Shown: piece by piece, positions 52,025-60,500 of the stretch
How positions within the stretch are numbered: the stretch's first letter is position 1
Layout of the letters: each line of letters starts with the position of its first letter
NCBI RefSeq assembly: GCF_028769735.1
Contig: NC_088171.1
Coordinates: forward strand, 124,766,533-124,830,532
Length of the DNA: 64,000 nucleotides
Direction of reading: 5' to 3'
From: Zonotrichia leucophrys gambelii
Lineage: Eukaryota; Chordata; Aves; Passeriformes; Passerellidae
The notes under the pieces: generated by a model
Database searches by the model: none
What the model was told of the DNA's origin: nothing
Seen by the model: the letters and a program-made list of their open reading frames with translations, nothing else
Translations under genes and position numbers: made by a program

Positions 52025-52399
52025 CACTCTTGTGAAAACCCACCTGGTGTACTGCACCCAGCTCTGGGGTGCTCAGCACACGAAGGACCTGTTGGAGTAC
52101 ATCGACCTGTTGGAGCAAGTGCAGAGAAGGACCACGAACATGATCAGAGGGACGGAGCTCCCCTCCTACAAGGAAAGCCTGAGAGGGTCACGGCTGTTCA
52201 TTCTGGAGGAAATAAGTCTCTGGGGGAGACCTTGCTGTTCCCTTCCAGCACCAAAGGGAGCCTACAAGAAAGCTGAAGAGGGACTTTTTACAAGAGCATG
52301 TCATGAGAGGACAAGGGGAACGGCTTCAAACCGGCAGAGAGTAAGTTTAAATTAGGTTATTAGGAATAAATTATTTGCTCTGAGGATGGTGAAGCACTG
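52025..52399 (+). mobile_element. CR1 LINE fragment, end of the reverse-transcriptase ORF (5' part, split)
   Basis: The translation from 52032 shows the well-known C-terminal CR1 pol pattern: a YCTQLWGAQHTKD-like stretch, then DLLEQVQRR, then GAYKKAEEGLFTRAC. The frame is open only to 52355, and part of it no longer matches CR1, so it is a dead, 5'-truncated copy. The element is cut at 52399 by the solo LTR and continues at 53012. Confidence 0.85.
52395..52399. repeat. target-site duplication CACTG, left copy
   Basis: Five bases duplicated by the LTR insertion, identical to 53012-53016. They belong to the CR1 sequence that the LTR interrupts. Confidence 0.85.
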
Positions 52400-53011
52400 T
52401 GTGAAAAACGCCAATCACTTGTTTTTAGAATTTTAAAAGTTTAATAGTAATAAAATGGTTATAATAATAGTAATATAATTAGAGTAATAAAAATTTGGAC
52501 AATTAGGATTTAGGAGAATACAAGACACTAAAAAACAAAGAGTTACGGACAGTCCGGGTACCTCTTTCTGGGCAAAATAAGCCCAAAAAAGGACACACGT
52601 TAACAGAGGATTAACCCTTAAAAGCCTGTTACATATTCATACATCTCATATGTGATGCATAACTCCCATTCAGACAAAGGATTCTGGTCAGTGTCAGCTT
52701 CTTCCTCTTAATCTTGACGGGGTCTTCAGGGCTGAGCAAGGTGAGAAGTTCGTTTCTTCTGATAAGGGAGCAATAAATTCTTTGTCTCTGAAAGATTTTG
52801 GTGTTCTGTGGCTGCTATCTGAGTGCGAGTCCTCTCTTTAAAAAAAATATCTTACATAACATAGTTTCTATTTTACCATTATGTTATAACCTAAAACTAT
52901 ATTTAACACACTGCATAAGAAAATTAATACAGCATAACTTTCTAACATAACACATATAATAATCATTTTAGTTTTTGTGAAAGGCCAATCATAAAATACG
53001 CATTTTTCACA
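52400..53011 (-). mobile_element. solo LTR of an endogenous retrovirus, ERVL-like, inserted in a CR1
   Basis: A 612-bp unit starts TGTGAAAAACGC and ends GCATTTTTCACA, a near-perfect 12-bp terminal inverted repeat. It is flanked by a perfect 5-bp target duplication, CACTG, at 52395-52399 and 53012-53016. The flanks rejoin into a continuous CR1 tail. No gag, pol or env sequence is present, so only the LTR remains. A 5-bp duplication is typical of ERVL-type elements. From memory it resembles a solo-LTR family common in zebra finch. Minus orientation is inferred from an ATTAAA signal near the end when read on the minus strand. Confidence 0.88.
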
Positions 53012-53016
53012 CACTG
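53012..53016. repeat. target-site duplication CACTG, right copy
   Basis: Partner of 52395-52399, where the CR1 sequence resumes. Confidence 0.85.
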
Positions 53017-53200
53017 GAACAGTATTTCCACAGAAAATTGCGGATGCTTCTTCCTCGGAGGTGTTCAAGGGCAGGTTTGGAGGGAGCTTTGAGCAACCTG
53101 GTCCAGTGAAAGGCGCCCCTGCACAGGGAGGGCGGCTGGAACTACATTTAAAAAAAAATTAAGCTCCCTTCCAGCCCAAACCAGTCTATGACTCTCTGTC
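53012..53200 (+). mobile_element. CR1 LINE fragment, 3' tail (right part, split)
   Basis: Continues the CR1 copy interrupted by the LTR. It contains GAGCAACCTGGTCCAGTG and ends in a CTTCCAGCCCAAACC stretch followed by TCTATGACTCTCTG, the usual CR1 3' end. It ends about 110 bp before the first ZNF143-type motif of MRPL53. Confidence 0.85.
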
Positions 53201-53311
53201 ACAGGAAGGAGCCCGGCCCCGAGCGCCTCGGGTTATCAAACGAGGCTCGTGGGGCCGGCAGCGGTGAAGGGAGCGCGCCCGTGGGCCTTCGGCCCCCACG
53301 GCCGTGCATGG

Positions 53312-53325
53312 ACTACAGTTCCCAG
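53312..53325 (+). promoter_or_regulatory. ZNF143/Staf-type motif, forward copy
   Basis: ACTACAGTTCCCAG matches the ACTACAnnTCCCAG module bound by ZNF143 (Staf) at many bidirectional and housekeeping promoters. It lies 89 bp before the MRPL53 start codon. A second copy in opposite orientation follows 58 bp downstream. Confidence 0.6.
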
Positions 53326-53383
53326 CTGCCCTCGGGGCGGGCCGGCGCGGCCGCCGCAGCCGAGCGCCCCTGCGCGGGGGCTG

Positions 53384-53397
53384 CTGGGAGCTGTAGT
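53384..53397 (-). promoter_or_regulatory. ZNF143/Staf-type motif, inverted copy
   Basis: CTGGGAGCTGTAGT is the reverse complement of ACTACAGCTCCCAG, so it is the same module as at 53312-53325 with one base different and in reverse orientation. It ends 16 bp before the start codon. Confidence 0.6.
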
Positions 53398-53410
53398 AGG
53401 GGGCGGGGAG

Positions 53411-53419
53411 AAGATGGCG
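53411..53419 (+). promoter_or_regulatory. YY1-type motif over the MRPL53 start codon
   Basis: AAGATGGCG is the core of the YY1 element, which is often placed just downstream of transcription starts and overlaps initiation codons in ribosomal and mitochondrial genes. It suggests a short 5' UTR starting not far upstream. Confidence 0.5.
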
Positions 53420-53502
53420 TCCAAGGTGAACCTGGTGCTGCGGCCGGTGAAGAGTATCGTGGTGCGGTTCTGCCCCTTCGAGCCCAACGTGGAGAGCACC
53501 AG
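53414..53502 (+). CDS. MRPL53: MRPL53 coding exon 1
   Basis: Eighty-nine coding nucleotides: 29 codons plus two bases of the Arg30 codon. The donor is AG|GTGAGG. It carries the RPVK motif at residues 10-13 and the FCPFE...NVEST block, the best conserved part of the family's N-terminal half. The exon lies in a CpG island, unlike the other two. Confidence 0.95.
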
Positions 53503-56500
53503 GTGAGGGAGCTGCGGGGGCTGCTCTTGCCCGCTCTGTCTGGGCTCCCTCTCTGCAGACGCCCCGGCGCCCTCCGTGCGCCCTTCTGCGGCCTCCCGGG
53601 CCTCGCGTCTCCCGGCGGGCTATGGCACACGGGGCCATCCTGTGCTGCTGTTCGGAGGGTCCGTGCCAAGCCGTGCACCCTTTCACAGCTGTGTGCCCTG
53701 AGCTTCAGCAGAGCGCTCAGCCCCGCAGTGTGCCCCGAGCTTCGTCAGAGCGCTCAGCCCCGCAGTGTGTGTGCAATGAGCTCCGTCAGAGTGCCCAGCC
53801 CCGCAGTGTGTGTGCCCTGAGCTCCGGCAGAGCGCTCAGCCCCGCGGTGTGCCCTGAGCTCCGGCAGAGCGCCCAGCCCCGCAGTGTGTGTGCCCTGAGC
53901 TCCGGCAGAGCGCTCAGCCCCGCAGTGTGCGTGCCCTGAGCTCCGGCAGAGCGCCCGGCCCCGCAGAGTGCTGAGCCCCGCCGCGGCTGATCTGTAGCGA
54001 GGGCACAAATCCACTGCATGTGCTGGTGACGGGCAGGCGGGGCAGCAGCAGCTCCTTTATCCCGGTAATTAATCGCTGGAGACATTTAAGAGATTGTGCT
54101 TCTCCGGCGATGTTCTGGACAACAAACAATTCCAAAAAATTCCAAAATGCCGTTTTGCAATGACTTTACAGGCGCACCTACTTTTAAAATTAATTTAGTA
54201 ACACAGCTTAACTTAGAATATCTTTAAACTGCCAGAATAGCAGCTTACAGTAGCTGTCACGCATTTCAGAAATCAACAGGAGACCAAATATGTCATATAA
54301 ATAAATGCTATCTCAAACCCAAACAAGAAAACATTGGCAAGCAAATGATGCAGAAAGAAAAATGAAAATGCCTTTTCTGTTTATTTTTTTATTATTGTTA
54401 CTAATCTAGCTAAGAGAAACACAGAAAGTATATACACTGAAGTTTTACAAAGTTCTTTGGTATGCTTTTTAACGTGTTAGTATATAAGGAATATATACTG
54501 AATTTGGATTTTTTGAGTTTGAGTGATTCTGTTATAAGAAGTACCTGTGTGAAGTTAAGTACAAATCCTGTTTTGTTTATATGTTGTTGCCCAGCAATAT
54601 TGAGATGTGCAAATTAATTTTAGAAGTATGTTTACTTAAATTTCTGTCTACAGCATACTTAATATATTTTTAATATATTTTCAGAAAATTTCTCCAAAGA
54701 ATTTACCATAAAAAAATCCAAGCTACTAATACAAACTGTGAAGTGACTGCTGATGTGAGACATGATGGATCTGAACCAGTTGTAGATGTTACATTTGGTA
54801 AGGAGCTTGTTTTTAAAGAAACAAAAACCCTGGGTTTGTGTTGTTACAATGTTATTGTATTCTATATTTTTTTTCAACTGATTTTTTTTTTTTTTTTTGC
54901 TCTGGTCCATAACTAGATGTTGAACAGCTCAGAGGAAAAAAGAAAGAGGGTGCCACTAACAGCCTGATATGTCTCTACTGTTGTTAGCTCTAATGGATCT
55001 TAGATCCAACAACTCACAATACTGGAGCTGAGTGTACTTCTCTAGTGATGTACTTATAACCTTGCAGTCAGGCACAATTCCAGGAAGGTAAATTTAGCTC
55101 TGTTTTTATATAGTAATCTGTTTACTTTCCATAATTATTTTTTATGTTACCTGTGGTGGAGGCATCTCAGTCTTGAGAAGGTTGAATACCTTTAGTTGCT
55201 TATGCAACTGAGTAGCTGTAATGTGAAGGAACTGCTCAGCTGGGTGAGGCTCTGCATGTGCAGATGGACCTGCAGAATGAGGTCAACTATGTACAACAAA
55301 TTCTGGGTTTCCTTCGAGGGTATAGGGAGCAGGCAGGGAATTGGTGGTGGAGATTTCATCAGTTCTGGAAGCGTCCCAGATTCCAGGCTGTGAACAGATG
55401 GCTCTAATCTGCTTTTGTCCTTTTCTCTGGCTGCATCTTCTTTCCTGCTGTGCTGTAATGGACCAATATGTCATGTAGCCCATTAAAGTTTTCATTAATA
55501 TTGATTTCTGCTACCCTCTGATGTTTAAACTTCCATATTTTTAGTGAATTGGTGGAAATATCAAAATTGTTGAATGGTCTTTGTTTTGCTTAGGAAAGAA
55601 ACTATTGCAGTGTTAACCTTGCTTGTCTGTCTCTCCCCCATGCCTCTGTCTTTCTCATCCTTGTGATGTATTAAGACTAAAGCAGTAAAGCTCTATGTTT
55701 TTTCACAGTGTAAACCCAAACCAGTTTATCTCATTAATGCCAAGACACCTCTAAACTCTTCATATTCTAAAAATTGATTTTTCTCCAGTGAAGTGTTTGT
55801 AGCCCTTGTAGCTGGCAAAAATGAGGCTGGAATGTGGATGCCAGGCATGGTATTTCATTATATGGGTCTGGCTGTCGGTTTTTTATTTGCAAATCTTGCA
55901 AAATAATTAACTTGAGTAATATTCACCTTCTACTGCCCCCTGCCTGTTTTAAAATAAATTCTTTCAGAATTCTAGAAATCCTCGTGCTTTCTATTTTTTT
56001 ACATTATAACCACAAGATTGTGTGAACCAATTCATTGTTTTGGCTGAAAAAGCATGTTAAATGGACCACTGACAACAGGCTACTAAAATGCTTAGCCATG
56101 TGTGGAAATTGTCCCTTCCAATGCCTTACTTGCCTTTTGTGAGGTGACTTTGGGGGCAGAGTGTGAGCCATTCTTATCAAATGTGTTCTTACTGTAGGCA
56201 TACCTAGACAAATGCTTGGGATTTTTCAATAATGCAATGCAGAAGTGACAATTAAATGCGTATTTTGTGCAGTTTGATATGTCTGTTTGGCAGTGGTGCA
56301 TAGTCAGATTCCTTGGTAGCTGGAGCACTTTATAATCAGACAAGGTGAACTGTAGTTGGATTTATATGTATAAAACAACTGCACACCAGAGGAGTTGTAA
56401 CTTTGTGACTTCTCAAGGTTTTCTTCATTTGTAGCTGATGGAGATCGACTGATAATGAAGGGAGCCCACTTGACCGCAGGGGAAATGTTAACAGCATTGG

Positions 56501-56562
56501 CATCCAGATGTAATGCAAAAGACCTGAAGGAAGAACAGAAAAGCAAGAAGAAGAATCCCTGA
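53414..56562 (+). CDS. MRPL53: MRPL53, mitochondrial large ribosomal subunit protein mL53 (three exons)
   Basis: Coding sequence is join(53414..53502, 54685..54797, 56435..56562), 330 nt, 109 residues plus stop. It encodes mL53, a nuclear-encoded structural protein of the large mitoribosomal subunit. Seen: both introns have GT..AG ends (GTGAGG donor with a TTTTCAG acceptor; GTAAGG donor with a TTTGTAG acceptor), and the frame is kept across both junctions. Family hallmarks are FCPFE followed by NVESTR at residues 19-30, [10 protein letters not shown] at 52-61, [14 protein letters not shown] at 73-86, and a lysine-rich tail at 96-109. The human protein is 112 residues with the same landmarks, so this copy looks full length. 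The start was chosen because the ATG has a strong context (A at -3, G at +4) and gives the expected short N-terminus. An upstream ATG at 53308 is in another frame. There are no disabling changes. The promoter is a CpG island, as expected for a housekeeping gene. Confidence 0.96.
53700..53972. repeat. minisatellite of 37/41-bp units in MRPL53 intron 1
   Basis: Seven tandem GC-rich units start at 53700, 53737, 53778, 53819, 53856, 53897 and 53938 (the last is partial). Each begins GAGCTYCG or GAGCTTCA and contains CAGAGCGCYCAGCCCCGC. Unit length is 37 or 41 bp; the difference is a GTGT (or GCGT) insertion before the terminal GCCCT. Units differ from each other by only a few bases, which suggests recent copy-number change. 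It lies about 200 bp past exon 1, still in the CpG-rich zone. Confidence 0.9.
54685..54797 (+). CDS. MRPL53: MRPL53 coding exon 2
   Basis: One hundred and thirteen nucleotides between a T-rich acceptor (AG at 54683-54684) and a GTAAGG donor at 54798. The first base completes Arg30 and the last base opens Ala68. It encodes residues 31-67, including the family motif [10 protein letters not shown]. Confidence 0.95.
56435..56562 (+). CDS. MRPL53: MRPL53 coding exon 3 with stop
   Basis: One hundred and twenty-eight nucleotides after the acceptor TTTGTAG, ending in TGA at 56560-56562. It encodes residues 68-109: [18 protein letters not shown], then a charged tail with a run of lysines. The tail is the least conserved part of the family. 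Confidence 0.95.
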
Positions 56563-56830
56563 AGAATGGAAAACCAGCTGTGTTTGCATTGACATGTGTT
56601 AGAAACAGCAGGCTGCACAGAAGGCTTTTTCCTATGCAACAACATCTGAGAGATGGCCAAAAGACTTTAAATGTTCCCTGCCTTCCCTTGCAGGAGGACA
56701 TACAGATCAACAGATCTTACAGCAGTGGTTCAGAGTGGCATAAGATGCAGGAATGCATCTTTCTAAGCAGCTGCATGTTGGACTAATATCACATGTGTTT
56801 GCATTTCAATGTGAATAATGCACATCAGCT

Positions 56831-56836
56831 ATTAAA
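56831..56836 (+). other. proximal polyadenylation signal ATTAAA
   Basis: This common variant hexamer lies 269 nt after the MRPL53 stop. No clear GT-rich downstream element follows at once, so it is weaker than the distal signal. Confidence 0.35.
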
Positions 56837-57485
56837 TTAATACTGCAATGAAGCCAGATCTCTTTGGACATTATTTCCTACAAAATTTCTATAAGGCAGA
56901 ACATTTTTAGAGTGGTTATTATTATTGTTTGAAGGCTATTCAATTATTACATTTGAAGAAAACTTATTGACTTAGCGGAGGGACAGCAGGCTGAAAATGT
57001 AGAGTGGTTTTTGTACTACTTTGTTTATAATACATCTGTTGCTAAGTCCCTACCATTTTCTTCCTCTTTTTTTGAAGGAAGTGGGAAATTTGCTAAATGT
57101 AAATTTAGCTCAGCTATTAAAGTAACAAGGTTATGGGTCTGTCAACACACAGTAGAGTTACTCATCCTGCATAAAAGTAACTAAGTTTAGCTCAAGTTAG
57201 TGTTTTTGGTAATTGGAGAAAAGGGCTATCTTTGAAGTTCAGTTTTGTAGTGGTTTTGTCACTCTTGGGATATTTAATTCACTATTTTGGAAAGATCAAA
57301 GGCAGAGCTTTATTTGGTGTTTATAGTCCCATGTCCAACCCTGTTATTTATTAAAGTAACTGCTTAGGTGTCTCATCTGTGTTGCAAACCCTCATCTGTG
57401 GGTTTGGAAGGGTCGATCTCTCCTCAGGCTGTGCAGGTGAAGGTGTCAGCTCCTCATGTGTTTCATGTGCATCAGTTTTGTTCAT

Positions 57486-57491
57486 AATAAA
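57486..57491 (+). other. distal polyadenylation signal AATAAA
   Basis: Canonical hexamer about 920 nt after the MRPL53 stop, followed some 30 nt later by a GT-rich stretch (GTGTGGT). It is the better candidate for the main 3' end. Confidence 0.5.
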
Positions 57492-57510
57492 AATGTAGTT
57501 CCAGTTTTGA

Positions 57511-60500
57511 GAAATGCAGGTGTGGTACTCTTGAGAGGCTTTACTTCTAACTTTTTATAATCAGATGCCTGATTCCTCTAAAACTAGTGCATGTATTTCC
57601 AAAGTTGGCAGCAGATTTAGGACACAAATCTGAAACTAGTTTTACTTTACTTTTGCCAAGATTATTAAATGGACAATGTCCATTCTGAAAGCAAGGTGGT
57701 TCTAAATAGCACTGTCAAGGTAATTCTTTGCAAGTTCTTCATTAGAATGTTGAGATCAAGGGGATGTCTTGTGTTGGAGAAGGAGAGCTGTGCTAAAGAC
57801 ATTGGGTGTTTCCCATGTGTCTGCAACAAACAGAAGAGTGTGAGATAAGATGATTCAATGAAATTTGGACATGGGAACAGGAGATGTGAACAAATTTGTC
57901 TGGGATAAATACTTCTGTGCACTGGAACCCTTTATTAGGCCACCTGCTCTTCAGAGTGGTTTTAGAGTGCTGAGTTGCTAAACCTGCTGCTGAGCTCCAT
58001 TACAGCAGGGGGTTTATGAGAGCACCTGGAACAGAGAGGATTTTAAATCCTGTCAAGCTAGAGGAGTACCACAGAAGAGGACCAAATTGAAAAAAAGAAT
58101 GTTCAAAGAGAGATTGTTTTGTTGTTTTATTTTGTTTTGTTTTTCCCACAGTTTAGAATAACATCATATACCATGACTTTATCTGAAAAAGCTTTGCAGG
58201 AAAAGTGAGAAATGTTCAAATGGAAGACCTATGCACAATTACTGTTCCTCTGGTTAATCATGTATTCATATGCCCAAAAGTCCTGTTACTGTAACATCAA
58301 TGATTCTTGAGGGGTTTTTTTCCTTCTTTGACACTATGTACATCAGTGTACAAAAATTGTGTTTTAATTTGAATTGCCTATATCCATCTTAAATAGCCAT
58401 CTATAAGTGCTTAAAAAGTCCAATAGAAGTTCAGTAATTAATAATTAATCATTAATAATAATTGAGTTTCTATAGTATTTATTTTAGCCCAAGATTGGGG
58501 CTTATATTTATGAATAGAAAAGGGAAAAATGAAGACCCTTGCTATTTTTTTATCATCAAAATGAATCCCTTCTGTTGTCGAAGAAAGGCAGTTTATTTTT
58601 TTATTTTACTAGCATGGATTGCTCTGTAAAAACACACACTTTTTCTAAAGGCTTTCATTTTAATCCACACATCCCCAACCTTCCTGCTTAGGTTAGGCCA
58701 AAGGCCTGCCACGTTGCCATTGAGAGATCACTGACAATTCAGGGGATGAGGTGTAGGCTGGTGCTGCTTTTGCTGTGGGTGCTGGGAGCTGCAGTTTGCA
58801 GTGATAAAGCTCTGATACCTTCTGTGCATGAAAAGGAAGTAATGACTGGGTTTTTAATATGCAACGTGTAAAGCAAAACCTACAGGATAGAAAAATCAAG
58901 CTAAAAATGTGCATCCTCGAGACTACAAGATACTGGAGTGATATAAACAAGCAAGATGAGCAAGAAGGCACTCCTCTGATGATTATTATGCTAATATGTA
59001 GAAAATTTCTCTCGCTGTATTGTGGAGATAAAGGTAGGAATTTATTTTTCAAGTACGTTAAAGATAATCTGTAATGACTTTCTTCCCTGAGCATTTAGAT
59101 AGCTTTGCTGCAAGCTGCTCCTGCACTCCCAGCTCCTGCTGCTGATTGCCTGGAACAAAGCTCTGACAGCTCCTGACATGCACAGGCCAGCACTGGGGAT
59201 GTACAGGGTATTAAGGTCACTCATGCACAACAAAGCCTGTCTGGGTGAGCACTGACTTTGCATGTTGTTATTTTTTAGCCCGCTAATCTTGATTATTGTA
59301 TCCCACCAAAAATGTGGGTGCTTGCCCAACTATAAAAGGAACTGGAACAGACCCTAAAAAACTAGGATTGCCTACATGCAAATAGCATGGCCACATAGGA
59401 TGTCTGATAGCAGGTGATGACATGAAAATGGCTAAATCTCTAATGCCTGGAGATTTAGCAATTATTGGAATAATCTTAGATCTTTTCATTGTACAAATGC
59501 CTGTTTTTTTAGATGTTCTTATCAGTGCATAGGGAAAATAGTCTTGAAATGGATGAATATGCCATTCAGATAACACAACCTGGCTGAGGTATTCCCTTTT
59601 TAAGTATCTGCAGCACTGTTTTTAGAAAAAGACAATGGTGTTTTTATTAAACATTTCAACTAGGAGCAACAGTGTCAGAGAACATTGCAAGTTCTTTGCC
59701 TCTGCTTGTTTGAATTTTAAATGACCAAGAAGCTTATGTGGTATAAAGAAGCCAGAAAAACCCTTCAAAAGTTGAATATCCTGGGACTGTGTTCAACAGT
59801 TCTCGAGATGCTTGTTCTCAAATGTATCTCCTTCACATGTATACACTCCTTACAGTTTTAAGAATTGCTGGCTCACTCACCTCAAACTCTATGTGCAACC
59901 AGTTTCCCTGGATGCAGGCTCTGCCTTTCCACTGAGTAGCTTGGAGTCCCATTGAGACCAACATATTGCCTATCAGTGATGCCTCTTCTACATGCACTTC
60001 TCTGCCTTCTCCATCTCCTGGCCTAATAGTCTTTTTCCTTACTGGTATTTTTTAATCTCCTCCAGGCTCCCCTTTTCCCCTTGGAAGGCCTGAGTCACTC
60101 CTCTGAGCCCTTTTTGTTGTCTGCTAAGAGCATGGAGTGGCTTCAAGCAGCCAAGGTACTCTGCTGCTGATGGACCACTCCATGTTCTCTGCTTCCTGCT
60201 CAGCCTTGCTCTGTAAGCTGGTAACTGTTGGGATGGAGCAGCATGGACAGCTAGAGGTGGTATTTGGCTTCTGATTAACTTAACAAAAAATGGTCTTTGC
60301 ACTGAGCTGGTTTTCTCAGGATTTTACAAAACTAAGGATGCAGCTAGGGACAGATGTTAGGGGTGTGAAGGGAAAGGAGCTGCTGACCTGTTTTGATCAT
60401 GACTCCTGAAGTTCCAAAGTGGTACTTGAAAGCAGAGTTAAGGCAAGCCTAGATATTTTGTTTGACTTTAAGCAGTATCCTACCTACTGGCAGTGTTAAT

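Larger units (their letters stand above)
53205..53640. promoter_or_regulatory. MRPL53 CpG-island promoter
   Basis: The DNA turns abruptly GC- and CpG-rich here, with repeated CGG and GCG runs between 53210 and 53640. It starts directly after the tail of a CR1 element and covers the start codon, exon 1 and the beginning of intron 1. No TATA box is visible. Two inverted ZNF143-type motifs and a YY1-type motif cluster within 105 bp upstream of and over the ATG, typical of TATA-less promoters of mitochondrial and ribosomal housekeeping genes. Confidence 0.8.
56563..57510 (+). other. MRPL53: MRPL53 3' untranslated region (probable)
   Basis: Sequence between the MRPL53 stop and the last good polyadenylation signal. 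An ATTAAA at 56831-56836 could give a short 3' UTR of about 290 nt. A canonical AATAAA at 57486-57491, followed by a GT-rich stretch (GTGTGGT, near 57521), could give a long one of about 940 nt. Which is used cannot be told from sequence alone, and the end coordinate is approximate. Confidence 0.5.

Noticed and set aside
53308..53310. Upstream ATG before MRPL53
   Set aside because: It is out of frame with the mL53 sequence, has C at -3, and probably lies upstream of or close to the transcription start.
53188..53939. 210- and 105-codon open frames over MRPL53 exon 1 and intron 1
   Set aside because: They are out of frame with MRPL53 and consist largely of translated minisatellite units. They are kept open by GC content and the repeat.
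53700..53972. Regular repeats that might suggest a CRISPR-like array
   Set aside because: The units are contiguous without unique spacers, lie in an intron of a vertebrate gene and are a plain minisatellite.
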